Below, piece by piece: positions 11,336 to 23,352 of a DNA stretch of 64,000 nucleotides (positions within the stretch are counted from its first letter, which is position 1; every line of letters begins with the position of its first letter). Source of the DNA: Eublepharis macularius (Eukaryota; Chordata; Lepidosauria; Squamata; Eublepharidae); contig NC_072795.1 of assembly GCF_028583425.1 (NCBI RefSeq), forward strand, positions 68,400,001-68,464,000, read 5' to 3'. The notes beneath the pieces were generated by a model. The model saw only the letters and a program-made list of their open reading frames with translations. It was not told the DNA's origin and did not search any database. The position numbers and the translations under genes were made by a program.

Positions 11336-13733
11336 TTTCCTGGGGCTTTCTTTCACCTAGAGACATCATTCTCTGCTAGTGCTTTAGAAGCAACAGAGAA
11401 GGATTAAGATAACAGAAGATTAAACAATGTCTCAGATCTAGTACTGTAGCAAAAAAGACAAGACTACAGATATGTTATAGTTCAGAAATTGGAGTGAGCA
11501 CTGTTCTTTTTTTTTTTAAAGAAGTCACATGCTCTTATGAGTTGCTTTTTAGATGCTACTTCATGTCCAGCTTCCATCCAAACAATAAAGGCCTTCTCTC
11601 TTTCTTGCTGGAACTCTTGTGCTCTCTCTCTCTCCCCTTCTTGTGTGTCTGCATAAAGACTGAACTATATCCTTTCAGCATGTCTCAATTTATGGAGCTA
11701 AAGATATACACATAATGCACCCACTGTCAAGAGTTACTACCATTCTTTGTCCTGTGCTGAAAAGACCTGCCATTTTCAATAAGGACCATGAACTAGTTAA
11801 AAAAGGAGAACAGCAACATTTAACCCAAGTTAAATGGTTATGGTATTGAATTATGTGGATATGTGGCATATTTTCTAGTACGGGGTAAGTGAAAAAAGGC
11901 ATCAGTGTTGTATCAAATAAGCAGCTCAGAATACTGTAGAGTACAAGGGAGTATGCAAACCCTTAAAGGTCCAGAGAACCCCAAGTAACTTCTGGTTTTG
12001 AAGATCCCTAGCTATAAAAATGACAACACATGATGTAGAAAAAACAAGCCATAAACCTTATTAAAATGAAAAGGAAAGCATATATCTAACTCTGAGTGCA
12101 GGTGTGGGGGCTGCTTCCCCTACCCAGAGCTGTACCAAGAGCAAAGTATCATAGTTAAGCTTCTACTACTTATCCAGCTGTTACAGCTGCAGACCTTTCC
12201 AAACTGAACAAAAACATAAGCAGTTATCTGTGGCCCATGACACTGTCTTGCTTGCTACAGAAAGTGAGGAGCATTCCCTCAATATTGCTTTGATTGATTT
12301 ATTTATTTTTTAAAAAGAAAATGTAACTAGACTGACCCTGTTGTTTCAGGATAGAAAGCTCACAAAAGAACTGGTTACAGAATTGTTCACGTATACAGAA
12401 ACCTTAGCTAAACATTTAAAAGTTATAATTGTTTTAAAAGGTAATTGTTTCATAATAACAAATTTGTTTTTGTAATTAGCATAAATATCCAATATTTTTA
12501 TTGTCTGAATAAAGCTTTCAAAATATTTGACAATATTTGAGTACCATTTGGCTGGTCAACTGGCCAAAACGTTTTTGACTGGTCATATGTCCAGCCCAAC
12601 CCTTCTGCAATGCACAGGAATAACTCCACAGACAAATCCTTGGGAGAAATGTTTTAAAGGAATAAATGATCATTGTGGAAAGGGTTCCTGAAGGTAGAAA
12701 GTTTTAAATTCCACTGGAATATACTGATGGCACATGGCAAGTTTGTTGAATTTAAAGCTGCAACTAAAGATTACCTTTGTGGATCTCTGGATTTTTGCAG
12801 CAGTGTGCTAGACATTGAAGATAGTTATTAATAAGAGGGAAGCTCCTTTGCTTCAGAAGCTGGTGCCTGTGAGGAAAAAGAAAGCATGGGGCGCATGGTT
12901 CATATCCTGTGGTTGGTTCCAGCCTATTTAATCTTAACAAACTGACAGAGTTTTGTCTGAACCCTGGGATAGCCTGACTCTGCTGGCTTGATTATGGCAG
13001 ATTGCAAAAAAGGGCCTTATTTTTGGTCAGAAAGTACATGGATACTTTTTTAAAGTACTTTTCCCCCGAAAGTTCTTATAAACAAGAGTAACCATAAAAT
13101 GATAGCACAACATTGGGTATACATGTAGAACTATATACAGCAGGTCTATTATAATGGCATTGGATGTCATCATTTGCTATATTGTTACCCATATTAAATA
13201 ACACGCTGGCATTGTGAATTAAGATTTGTAGGGGATTTTATTCTTTGTATCTGTGTATTTCTGTCATTCTGTATTAGATTTCAATGTATTAGATTTCTGT
13301 CATTCTGTATTAGATTTCAATGTTAATAATTGCCTGATAGGGTTATTTTGTTAGTTGTGAATTATTACTAGAAAGGTATTCTAAACATGGATGCAATTTT
13401 TCTGGAAAAGTTATTGTTTTAGGGTAGTTTATTGATTGTTGTAATCTGTCTGTTATCTTTTTTCCATTATAAGTTGTTCCCATATCTTTGTAAACCATGT
13501 GTTCAGATCGGGTGGAAGCTGAGATTTCTAGCTTGATGCTATAGCAGTTTTAGCAACTACTAGAAGAGTTGATATCAGGTGTTGTCTTATCTGTGGAAGT
13601 GATTGATTTTGCCAGTGATCTTAGAAAATTAATTCTGGTTTCAGGGGAATGGTATTGTTTGTTATAAGAGTGGCACATGGATACTTTTGAGTTAAAAATC
13701 CAAATTCCATAGATATATATGTGGCTAAAGAAC
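11336..13733. other. Intergenic stretch, no gene seen
   Basis: AT-rich DNA. The only structure noted is a 36-bp tandem duplication at 13258-13323. No exon, RNA gene or well-preserved repeat was recognised. Confidence 0.5.
13258..13323. repeat. 36-bp tandem duplication
   Basis: The block 'ttctgtcattctgtattag' followed by 'atttcaatgt' occurs twice in a row, without visible divergence. Confidence 0.85.
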
Positions 13734-15385
13734 GAGGGTTTCCAACTGCCTGGACAAAAACTATTCTGTCCCTTTAACAGAGACTTGATGAGATTATTTA
13801 GTAGGTGATTTTTATCTCTGTGCCATGAGATGTTTCAGCTGCCCATTCCACACATTAAGCCTCTATTATTTATTTATTTATTTTTATTGTTTGAATAATA
13901 TTAATGTATTTATAGTCTGTCTTTCAAACCAAGACCCAAGGCGGATTAAATACACAGAGCAAGTCAATAAGAACAACCACTAGGACATTCAATGAACAAA
14001 AACAATATGATCAACAGCTAGAACATTCAGTGAACAAATACAATCGGGTATGGGTTGCAAACATTTGAAATGGGCATAAATCAGGAACACAGAGATGAAA
14101 TAATTGCTGAAACAAAGTGTAAGTAATTAAACATATCTTTAATGATGCAGAATCTACCCAGTAAGAGCGCATCTAAATCAACAGATAGTATCCAGCAGAA
14201 CAGTCTATAGACCCTGTCCCTGTCCAGTGAACCTCTCCAAGCCTATTCTTACAGCATAGCCCTATAACCCAAGTAAAGAAGCCCTCCTGAATAATTCAGT
14301 TTTACATAGTTTGTGAAAAGCCAGGCAGGCAATTTCATAAGGTGGCTACCATAGAGAGTGTGTGTGGGGTGAGGTGGGGGAGGTATGATTTTGGCAAATG
14401 CAGAGCAGCACCTGCAGAAGGTCCTGTTAAGATGAGCAAAACTGACATGGCAGAGCATAGGGGAAAGGGCTTTGTATGTGAAAGTCAAAACCTTGAATTG
14501 AGCCTGGTAGCCAGTGGAGTGATTGCAGAATGGGATTCATGCATGCTCTGCCACGTTCCTGATAGTAAATGAGATGTGGTGTACTGTATCAGCTGGAGTT
14601 TCCAAGTTGACTTTGTGGGGAAACCTATGTAGAGCACATTACAGTAGTCTAATATTGATGTTACTATGGCATGAATGCAGGTGGCGAGATTGGCCATGTC
14701 AAGGAAGGGTTCCAGGTTAGTCTGAGTTAGGAGAAGGCTTTTTGTTTTGTTTTGCAGCTGCATTTATTCGCTTCTCTAGCAGCAGTGCTGGATCCAGTAT
14801 AACTCCTGGGCTTTGAATCAGCCAGGGTCAGTTGAATCCCAGTGAAGGTGGAAGCGCAATGTCCTTGAAGATCCATGCCTTTCCAGCCAGCCAGCATCAC
14901 TTCAATTTCAGTTTGTTTCCTTTTATCACAACTGTCAAGCAGCAACTCAGAACCTCTACTGCATCACCAGTAGATTTGGATAGTGAGATATAGTTGGGTA
15001 TCATCTGCATATTGATGACATCCAGTTCCATAGATACAAATGAGTTCTCCTATAAGAGTGGGGATGGGATTGTGTATCGTGGAGCCCCACACAATAATTC
15101 CCACTCTGAAGATATCTGGTCCCCAGCAGCAACCCTCTGAGTCACTTCCATGAGGAATGACTGAAACCAGTCCATGGTACTTCCCCTGATGCCTACAGCT
15201 GCCTCAAAATGCCTCAGCAGGATGGCATGGTCTACTGTATCAAAGGCTGCATGATAAATCCAAGAGAAGCAAACATGATGTATGGCCTTTGTCTACGTTC
15301 TGGCAGAGGTTATCAATTAAAGCACCAGAGCCCAGTCTGAAACTGGGGCTGGACATTTTTCTCCAGGCCTGTTGACAACCCTAAC
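13734..15385. repeat. Foldback repeat family A, split by a LINE
   Basis: The left part (13734-13866) runs from 'gggtttccaactgcctgg' through 'ctgtccctttaacag' to 'attaagcctctatta'. The right part (about 15349-15385) is 'acatttttctccaggcctg' followed by 'ttgacaaccct', the opposite end of the family. The LINE between them (13867-15348) accounts for the gap, so the foldback repeat is the older insertion. Confidence 0.6.
13867..15348 (-). mobile_element. 5'-truncated L2-like LINE (family of 61985-64000)
   Basis: Reading the minus strand, the reverse transcriptase active-site block (YADDTQLY-like, near 14993-15020) is followed by the segment seen in the frames at 14727-14945 and 14485-14763 (KQTEIEVMLAG; LDYCNVLYIGFPTKS). 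A long 3' untranslated part then runs down to an ATTT-rich tail at 13867. The untranslated part matches the copy at 61985-64000 block for block, for example 'gacccaaggcggatta', 'caacagctagaacattcag' and 'gggtatgggttgcaaac'. Coding frames are broken several times. The element lies upstream of NEURL1 on the opposite strand. Confidence 0.85.
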
Positions 15386-15879
15386 ACAAACTACCCTCCA
15401 AATTCACCTGCCAGTAACAGCCCTGCAGAGTTTTCAACTCCCAAGTAAATTAGCTAAGAAAACTTTGTACTTTAGCAAATCTATGTTGCAGTCCAAGTCC
15501 CTGGACACCAATGATGAATTCTCCAGGGGCAGGAACAGTTTGGGGGCTGTATTAAGATTCTGAACACTTACTTGCAGATTCTGAACACTTGCATTTCCAC
15601 AGACATAGGCATATATGTGCCAACACTCTTTCAGGGCAACTATAGGCAAGTTTACAGGGCAACTACAGAACAGAATGGAATGTTCAGACCTTGTATAGAA
15701 ACTCTTTCGCTGGGAGCTGATGAGTGCGCTCCCTGCCCCTTGTGCACGCCGGGTTCCACCACCTGGCTTGTACACAGACCACAAGCAGCTGGAAGACGCA
15801 CACGGAAAGCACCCACCACAGTCCCTTCCCACGTAACCTGGCCCCACTCCTGCACTTCGCGACCCTTCTGCAGACAGCA
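15386..15879. other. Flank between LINE and CpG island
   Basis: GC content climbs from left to right. Long minus-strand frames at 15434-16274 are by-products of rising GC content: they overlap each other in several frames and match nothing recognised. Confidence 0.45.
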
Positions 15880-16560
15880 GTGCCCTCCTTAACCTGAGCG
15901 CGCACACGCTCCTTCCGAGGGCACACATCACGCGCAGCGGCTGCTTCCTGCACGTACACGAGCGGCCCGTATTCCAGGTTCCTCCTGCAGCAGAAAGGCG
16001 CGCGTGCATCCAGCTCCCCCGCCGAGGCCTGAAGAGGCGGCTGTGCGCGCAGCCTCCTCTTGCCCCTCCGCTCCGACACCAGTCCGGAGGGCTGCTCGGA
16101 AAGGCGGTCTTCTTGACTGCAGCGCGCTCCAAAGGCACCGGTGCCGGCTGCCCTCTCGCCGTTCCGGTCTAGCCTGGGACGCGCCGCCGCCACCGCGGCT
16201 CCCTTCTGCGGCTCCCCGGACGCTACCTGTTGGGCCCGAGTGCGGGGGGGGGGGGGGAGGGAGGCGCCTCCCACTCCAGAGGTGGCACATCTGGCTGCCC
16301 ACGTGACTCACCCGGTCCCTTAAATGACTAGTCGGAGTCGGCAGCTGTCACCATAACAACTGGTCCGAAGGGGGAGCCGGTCCATCGCAGCCCCGTACAG
16401 GGGAGAAGTGGGGCTGGGGGCACCCGGAGGGCCCATGCTTCAGCCGCCGCCACTGAGCAGGGCCGGGGGGACGGGTGGGTGCAGCCGGTAGCAGCCACCT
16501 TTTGGCGTTGCTTAGGCAAGGTAAAGTCCGTGGAGGGAGCCAAGTAGGAGGGGTGAGCGA
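15880..16560. promoter_or_regulatory. CpG island, probable NEURL1 promoter
   Basis: A sharp rise in GC and CpG, dense at 15895-16260 (runs such as 'gagcgcgcacacgctcc' and 'ggcgcgcgtgcatcc'), contrasts with the AT-rich, CpG-poor surroundings. It ends about 440 bases before the NEURL1 start codon. A CACGTGAC E-box overlapping an AP-1-like TGACTCA lies at 16299-16310, and a G-run lies at about 16242-16257. No TATA box stands out. The transcription start cannot be fixed from sequence alone. The many GC-driven open frames in both directions are treated as spurious. Confidence 0.75.
16299..16310. promoter_or_regulatory. E-box overlapping AP-1-like site
   Basis: The string 'ccacgtgactca' contains CACGTG, the palindromic core bound by USF, MITF and Myc-type factors, sharing bases with TGACTCA, the Jun/Fos core. 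It lies in the CpG island about 690 bases upstream of the NEURL1 start codon. Binding is inferred from motif match only. Confidence 0.45.
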
Positions 16561-16998
16561 GGGAGAGTGGGGGGATACGAGAGACACAAAGGGAGCAGCA
16601 GGACGGGGAAGGAGAAACCTGAGAGCCGGAGGAGGTGGGGGATTACCAGGGGAATCAACCTGAACTCCCTAGGGGAGGACAGCAGATCTCTCCCACCATA
16701 TTAGCTCATGAAGCAGCCGTTCCCTCCCCATTTCATCCCTCACAACAGCCTGGGCAATGTGGACTGTGTCCAAGTCAAGGCAACATCGCCCAGGCAAAGG
16801 AGACAAAGACTGATTCCGGATCCAAAGTGACAGCCAGGGTGGGGGGAGAGGAGGAGGAGAAAGGGCCAGGAGAGGGAGGGGAGAGCTCAGCCCCTGCTCC
16901 CCTCCCCTCCCTTTCCCACCTCGACCTGGCATCGGCACAAACCCACAGATCCTTCCAGCTGTTGTCACCTTCCAGCTGTTCTGCTGCCTTTGGGTGCC

Positions 16999-17083
16999 AT
17001 GGGGAACAGCTTCTCCAGTATCCCAGCTTTGCCTCGGGGCAACCCCAGCCGGTTCCACAGAGTCCATCACCAGCATCTCAAAG
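16999..17083 (+). CDS. NEURL1: NEURL1 first coding exon (partial gene)
   Basis: ATG in a strong context (gtgccATGG) opens 28 codons beginning MGNSFSSIPALPRGNPSR and ending HHQHLK. One further base and a donor GTAAGA at 17084 follow. From memory, human NEURL1 begins MGNNFSSIPSLPRGNPSR and continues to NLK then D. The length and the phase-1 junction (AAA, then G to start an Asp codon) fit. NEURL1 is a RING-type E3 ubiquitin ligase with two neuralized (NHR) domains, acting on Notch ligands and, in neurons, on CPEB3; those parts lie in later exons not seen here. Gly2 with Ser6 fits the N-myristoylation pattern, so this exon would supply the membrane anchor. Reading through the donor gives only 12 more codons before a stop, as expected for intron. 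The 5' untranslated part probably extends leftward into 16.5-16.9 kb. Confidence 0.9.
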
Positions 17084-17484
17084 GTAAGATGGATTGTCTT
17101 TTCTGTCTTTGGTTTTGAAGCTGAAAAGGAAGAGGAATCCCCTCTTCCTTTAAAAGGCAAAAGAGAAGTTTTGAACCATCGTTGTGGCAATCTTCATAGA
17201 TACATCCTTGATGCTCACCTGGATGCCATTCCTCCCCCCAACCAGCTGTGCTCTGTAAGAAATCCAGGGGTAGCTGAGACCATCCACCACCCCATAAAGA
17301 TCCAAAAATGTTTGTTCTTTCTTCCAGAGATTTTTAAACGTGTCACAGAGAATCCTTTTCGGTAATTTGGATTAATCATTTACACAATATAATATGTATG
17401 CTCTTTAGTACACTCACATGTGTATGCAAACATACTCATGAAAAGACACAGAGCCACTAATTCCTCTGAGTAAATATGATGTGG

Positions 17485-17580
17485 GTTGTGATCCTGTGCA
17501 TGTATACCTGGAAGTAAGACCCAGTGGAATCCATGGGCCTTACCCCCAAGTAAATATGCTGTAGTTCAGGGTGATAGATT
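17485..17580. repeat. Short palindromic interspersed repeat
   Basis: 'gatcctgtgcatgtatacc' and 'tggaagtaagacccagtgg' are followed by the partly inverted 'ccatgggccttaccccca' and 'agtaaatatgctg'. A related copy is at 56555-56640. The pattern of two inverted 'aagtaag...' arms around a short centre is common in reptile DNA; its class is not known to me. Confidence 0.6.
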
Positions 17581-20500
17581 GGTTTACATGCCAACTCCTT
17601 TCTTTTAATTGTGTGAGAGCTGTAACACACTAAGAGATTACAGAAATAGAACAGAGGCCCATGTTTGTGCTAGGCAATATAAGCACCTTCCAGTGTTTTA
17701 CTTCTGAATGAGTGTACTGCAGCTACTGTTGTCTTGGTTACCCAAGAAATGTCCACTTTTGGAGTGGGAGGGTCCAATTTAGAAAGTGATAGATTTTATA
17801 TGCATACTCAGTATATTGATCTTGGTAGTAGTAGCTCAGATCTGTTAAGTATTAGAACCTTTCCAAGATGTTCCCATTGAGACGTCCTGGTAGATTTCCT
17901 TGAAGCCTAAAGAGATGAAGATTGAATATCTCTTGTTCGCTGTGGTTGCTGTATACTTGAGCATCTCAGAGCAGACTTCTTTTCCTGATCCAAAACCCAG
18001 TTATGTCAAAATACATTTGTGGCACTGAAATAAATGGGACCAAACTAATTTAAATTCAAGCACTATAGGTTAATTGGTTTCTGGACTATAGCTGTAGTCT
18101 CTTACTTTGAAAGTGTTTTTCATTGATTTTCCTAGATCTGTATAATAGATATTATGTTGCCGATTACATTGTTAAATTTAATATTAGAATGTGGCCAAAT
18201 ATTATTTTTTTTGAAAAGTGGGTAAAGAAGGATGCTTTGCTATTATTTTGGCAGATAACATTTAATTGTAATAATTTTCAGTGAGCTGAAATGCAGCACA
18301 TTGTTACTGGAAAATGCTTCATTGATTACCCCTTAGCTGGGAACTTGATTTTTTTTACACTGCTTTTGTTATTTGATGAAGCTATTGTATATTCTCCTTA
18401 TTAGCAATACTGTTTTTGTTTCATTTTGCTAATGGTTGCCAAGAAGACATACATTCCCAGTATGGACTGAGTCAGGCAGAAATTCAGATCAGACAATTGC
18501 TGTGTTTAAAATTAGACGGGCAAAGAGGGGGCAGCTGAACCCTACTGAGAAACCATCATTCCCTATCAATGCAAATGTGAATGCACAGATACTGCTCCAG
18601 TAGTTGGTATTCAATTGTAAACTGCCAGGAAGGATTTGCCTTAAAAAGAAGGCAAAATTTAAGCAAAATTTACAGTCTGTGGGCAGAATGGGCACATGCA
18701 GAGATAACAAATGCGTGGTATACAGAGACACCTGATTTGACCACCTTTCACATGGCAGGCTTGGTCTGAGAGCCCATCTTTGCCCTGTTTTAAATTAGTA
18801 GGGTATGTTGTGCTATTAAATCTGATGGCAAAACAAACAAAATGGTGCTTGCCTGTTTCTAGTGTGACAAAGTGGTCCAGTAAAGAAGATTGAAATGAAG
18901 AGTTAAACTAAGCTTTGTCTTTTGTTGTATTTTTTGGGGGGGGGGAACTCTTAAGCCAAGAAACTACCAGGGACAATATGTGCTTTTCCTGGTATTTTTT
19001 TTTTTGTATAAAGAAGATTGCCTCAGGTCCTACATTTACATGCAGAATAAACAAGCTTGATTAGGTTTGACAGGTTCCTGTAAAATGCTTTGGAGGCAGA
19101 GCAGCACAAAAAGTATGAATGTCACACTGTTTTGTTACATTTTATATTTTAGGATGTATGTTTTTATCAAAGGTACACTTCAGCCTCTCTCTCTAGCAAT
19201 CTTTCAAGTTTGGAAGGTTGCGCAAGAGCTGATACCTTGGCAAGCCCTGACTCCCTGTTGTTCTTAAAAGAAGGTCTTCTTGCTCCTCTCTATAAAAGAC
19301 TATGCTGATCTGGTTAACAAGGTTAGCATTTGCTTACCATTGAAAATGCTAAAGAGCTCCATTCCTGTACATGACTACCAAGAGATGTCCATGCTATAGA
19401 TCTTGCAGCCTTCTAGATTGAGTGACAGTTCTGTGAAACAACACCATTTTGCACAACTAAATCTTTCCCACATCTTGAATCTCTCATATTCTTGAGAAAG
19501 CACCAGCTACATTCTAATCCAATGAATTTTGCCGTGGGTGAATCCTTTGAAGAATATCAAATTCTGATGGCATTGCCATTTGGTGATTGTGAAAGGTTTG
19601 TAGGAAATACTAAGGCCTGAATAAGATATACAAAAGCAATTTTGTAACTGAGGTTTCTGGGAGATTCTTAAAAATTTAAATGTCACTCAAAGCATCCTGT
19701 GCTCCAGGATTTTTGCAAGTTCAGATTTTTCTCAACATTTGTCAGAGCTCAACTGATGTTGAATCTGGAATTGGCAAATGGGGATTTGTCTTATTGAGTA
19801 CAACCAGGAGGGAACTGCAGGGTTAATCAGCCACACTGTCAAAGAAACTCAATGACACCAATTGACCAGAACAGAACATGTGGTGCTAACTCACCTTTAT
19901 AAATGTTTATTGATCAGGTTCTCGTATGGCTGGAGCAAGAATGGGATTCTGTGTGTCAGACCAGCTCTATCTTGCCTTACCCCTTCTCTCCTGTTCAAGA
20001 ACTTAATCTGACTTTTTATTTTGTACATTATACTTCACTACACTGTGAGTGATATGTCTACCCCCCCCTACTTCAATAACTGCTTATGATATGAAAAACA
20101 TGAGCCTCTCAATCTGATATATTTCATATCACAGAAGCACTACGTTTCCGGTGGGGTAAAACGTTATCAGCTCCAGACTGGGAGACTGGAACACACATAC
20201 CAAGCAAATGGAATGCGGGGCGATTAGGCTTATTGAACTCCTGCCTCATGCACCTCAGATTGTAGCTCTTTGAACAAGAAAGGTGCCTGAGAAATCTTCC
20301 CTTTAATACCCCTCTGATATTCCTTCTCCTTTCATCCTGGTTTGGTGAGAACCCCAATGCAATCCTATCCGGCAATCAAGAATCATCAGTCATCTCTAGA
20401 TAGTTTTATTCCTTCCTGGGAAAAACTTAAATTAAAACTTGGAAACACATCACCAATCTTTAGAGATACTTGGTGAATTATAGTCTTATTAGGCACCTGA

Positions 20501-20667
20501 ATAAGCAATTCCACCACTGGTCCCTGAATGGAATGTTGAATTATTGTTTTATTGGCGGGAACCTAAAATAAGCAATTGCACCCCTTGTCTCCGGCCAGAA
20601 TGTTGATCAAAACTCATCAAGGTCCTTTGCACTCTGAGGAGACAAATATCAAAGTCCTCTGTGTATA
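17581..20667. other. Intronic stretch, nothing recognised
   Basis: AT-rich, apparently single-copy DNA with no exon, SINE or LINE piece that could be supported. Frames such as 18489-18731 and 19067-19267 are short and featureless. The part nearest the promoter could hold enhancers, but nothing in the sequence shows this. Confidence 0.5.
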
Positions 20668-20674
20668 GGATCAT

Positions 20675-20709
<35 letters not shown>

Positions 20710-20830
20710 TTTGTTTGTTTGTTTATGTATGTATTTATTTATTTATTATTATATTTTTAACCCACCCTCCTCACAAGCAGGCTCAGGGCAAGGCACAACA
20801 TTGATTAAAATACAACATAAAAACAGTAAA
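20668..20830 (-). repeat. L2-type LINE 3' end with ATTT array
   Basis: An ATTT/GTTT array (20672-20750) is followed by 'aacccaccctcctcacaag' and 'caggctcagggc'. This is the complement of the 'gccctgagcctgc' and 'agggtgg' hairpin that ends L2-like elements, as at 9507-9532. Only the 3' tail is present, typical of 5' truncation. Confidence 0.75.
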
Positions 20831-22766
20831 CACAGCATAAAAACAGCAATCAATAAAACCATTCCAAGATGGGCAGTCCTGCACTCCTGCCTGTCAGCGT
20901 ACAAAAAGGGGAGGTAGTAGCGGACAGATAGATTACTGTACCCCTTTTCAGGGCAGCCAGCCATTTATAAGGTGGCAGTTCTATTCCACCTAATAAATAT
21001 TTGGGCTCTGACCCAGCCAAAGTGTGCACGCTTCCTTGGGACCCAAGTGTCGCACTCTCAGGTTTGCCCTGGGCTTCTCTTTGCAGATGCCAGTTGTTCT
21101 CTGCGGACTTCACTTCTCGTCTGATAGGTAAATTTACCCTGAACATTACCCTATTCCCCATTTCGTAGCTATATTCCTAGGACTCTGGTGTGTTCGATAT
21201 ATATACTTACAGTAATCTACCTACGTATTTATGATATTTTCCTCTTCAATAAAAACTACTTTTGTCTTAGAAACCCCCCCATCTTGTTATTTTCCTTGGG
21301 AGAGGGACACTGTAAACACTGGTGGAAAATCCTGCTAGTACCAACCTCTTGCTAAGCTTACTCTTTGCTTGCTAATTTCTCCCTACTTTGCAAGGAGCCT
21401 CATCCAGGTAACAACGCTACATACTCCATGGGAACATCAATCCTGCTCTGACAGTAATTTTCTTACATTTTCTACCTGGACCAGTTCATCCACTGGGCAG
21501 CCCTACGTGGTTGCCCAGGGTGTCAGTGGTGAAGGAGGGCCATTCAGCTTTGTCTCCCCTGTGCCCAGCCACCCACCTACAGCTTCAGGGCCTGCCTTGG
21601 GAAGCACCCCCTGCCCCTATAGACGGCTGGTGGGGAGTCTGTTCCCTCATTCCCTCCCACTGTTGGGGGTGGGGCAGGCATGGCCCTCTTCCTCCTTACC
21701 TTAGCTGCATCTCACCACCTTGCCTAACTGTGGTGGGGGATGGCAAGAAGGCAAATAGCCGCTTCTCACTACTGTGCAGGTGGAAGGAGGCCAGTGCTGT
21801 CTTCTCACTTCCTTCTCAATTCACCACAGTGCAGGGTGGGGCAAGAGGAGAGTGGGCACTATCTTCCTGCCTCCCTGCAGCATGAGAGTGAATGAAGAGA
21901 CTGCGGCCATCTGTAGTGGGGGAGGGGGGGGGCTTGGATGCACAAAATCCTTAAGCCAGCCCTGTATTCTATCATACATTAACCATACATCTGATTTAAC
22001 CGTACACTTGATGAGTGGACAAATTTTCTGTACTTACCCTTTTATAGCTGACAAAGATGTTTGTGTAGCTTACTGTGTGGTGGCTCAGTCATCTAGGATA
22101 TCCCCAAAAAGCTGAATATATATATATCAAACCTGAATCACCCCAAGCATGAATGTCAGACAGATTGAGTTGCAGGAATCTGTTTCTGCTGTTGTCACAC
22201 AGATATGATGTATCATATCACAAGATGAAAATAAAAGACTAGAGTATTACATTAATCTGTTTATGGTAAACTATGTTTTTTAAGCTTTCTTTCTCATCCC
22301 TCCATTATATTAAAAATGCTTGTATCTATTTTATGAACAATAAGCATTTAATGGTCCCCTGTTTCTTAAACCAATAATTTGTACATCTTGAAATTTGAAG
22401 GTGGGTGTTTGGATGGTTTTTAGATAAGTTGTTGGATCTCTGCATTATGATTTTTTGCATTATGATTTTTACAAAAGTTCAGAGAAAGTTGTAAAATACA
22501 TTAGCAAGCATTAGTGTTTCAGAGGTTTCCCCTGTAATAGGCAAAATATCATTTTAACACAGTGAATGTTCTGTTCAGGTTCAAGATAAACTATTTACTG
22601 CTGTATCTGTGGCCTTCCTTATAGGATTGCTGTAATGACTAGTGATAGTATAAGTGAAGCTTTGGCTAATACAAATATCTACTGTAGCCATCTAATGGCA
22701 TAAAAAGTAATGCTGCGGGCAGAGTGGAAAGTGATGTTGCAAAGGGAAAGTTATCTAACCTGTATA
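20831..22766. other. Intronic stretch, no gene seen
   Basis: The part just right of 20830 may continue the LINE untranslated region. A moderately GC-rich block at 21480-21960 gives several overlapping frames without recognisable domains. A 15-bp tandem repeat ('gcattatgattttt') lies near 22441-22470. Confidence 0.45.
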
Positions 22767-23025
22767 ATAATAATGATGATGATAATGTTAGTGATGATGA
22801 TGATGATGATGATGATAATAAAACTGTGCTTATATACTGCTCTTCTAGACAGATTAATGCCCCATCTAGAGCAGTGAACAAGTTAGTGTTATTATCCCCA
22901 CAACACAGCTGGGGCTGAGAGGAATGGCTTACCCAAGGCCACCTACTGAGCTCATGGCAGAAGTGGGATTTGAACCAGTAGAGTGCTGATTCACAGCTGA
23001 ACCCCTGTGCTACAGCAGCTCTCAT
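22767..23025 (-). repeat. MIR-like SINE with GAT-repeat tail
   Basis: Minus-strand copy of the family at 3938-4155. The left side is a GAT/GATAAT array (the SINE tail), followed by 'gcttatatactgctcttc', the complement core 'gcttacccaaggccacc' and 'gggatttgaacc' (complement of the B box), ending at 'tgtgctacagcagctct' (complement of the A-box head). The acidic poly-Asp frame is a product of the GAT array. Confidence 0.88.
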
Positions 23026-23352
23026 ACTTAGTGCAAGTTGTTTATGTAAACATTTTAGTTTTATCAGTTACATTTAGTATTATGACTTTGCCACTATATT
23101 GCTGTTTAGGCAAATGCTGGCTCTGCCCACCCTGATCTCAAGTGGTAGAGAGTATAAAAGGACATCCATCTTGGGAATAGATGATCTCATCTAGAAATGG
23201 GCATTTCTTTTTTTAATATGAGTGGTTGATTGGCTTAGGCAGTCTCTTAATTTGGTCTAGTATAGAGCAAGAAGCTATTGTTGCCATTCTAAATACATAC
23301 ATTTGAAGTCAGGGTTTAGGATTGCACTATATATCTTTTAAAAAAGATAGAA

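Noticed and set aside
15434-16323. Several long overlapping frames in the CpG island on both strands
   Set aside because: They overlap in up to four frames, are rich in Ala, Arg, Pro and Gly as expected from GC content, and match no family I know.
16635-17087. 150-codon plus-strand frame before NEURL1
   Set aside because: It lies in a different frame from the NEURL1 start, is low-complexity (Gly, Pro, Ser, Gln) and runs across the NEURL1 exon; best read as untranslated leader.
17488-17578. Regulatory hairpin specific to NEURL1
   Set aside because: A related sequence occurs at 56555-56640, so it is an interspersed repeat.
22724-22918. Poly-Asp protein-like frame
   Set aside because: Translation of the GAT tail of a SINE.
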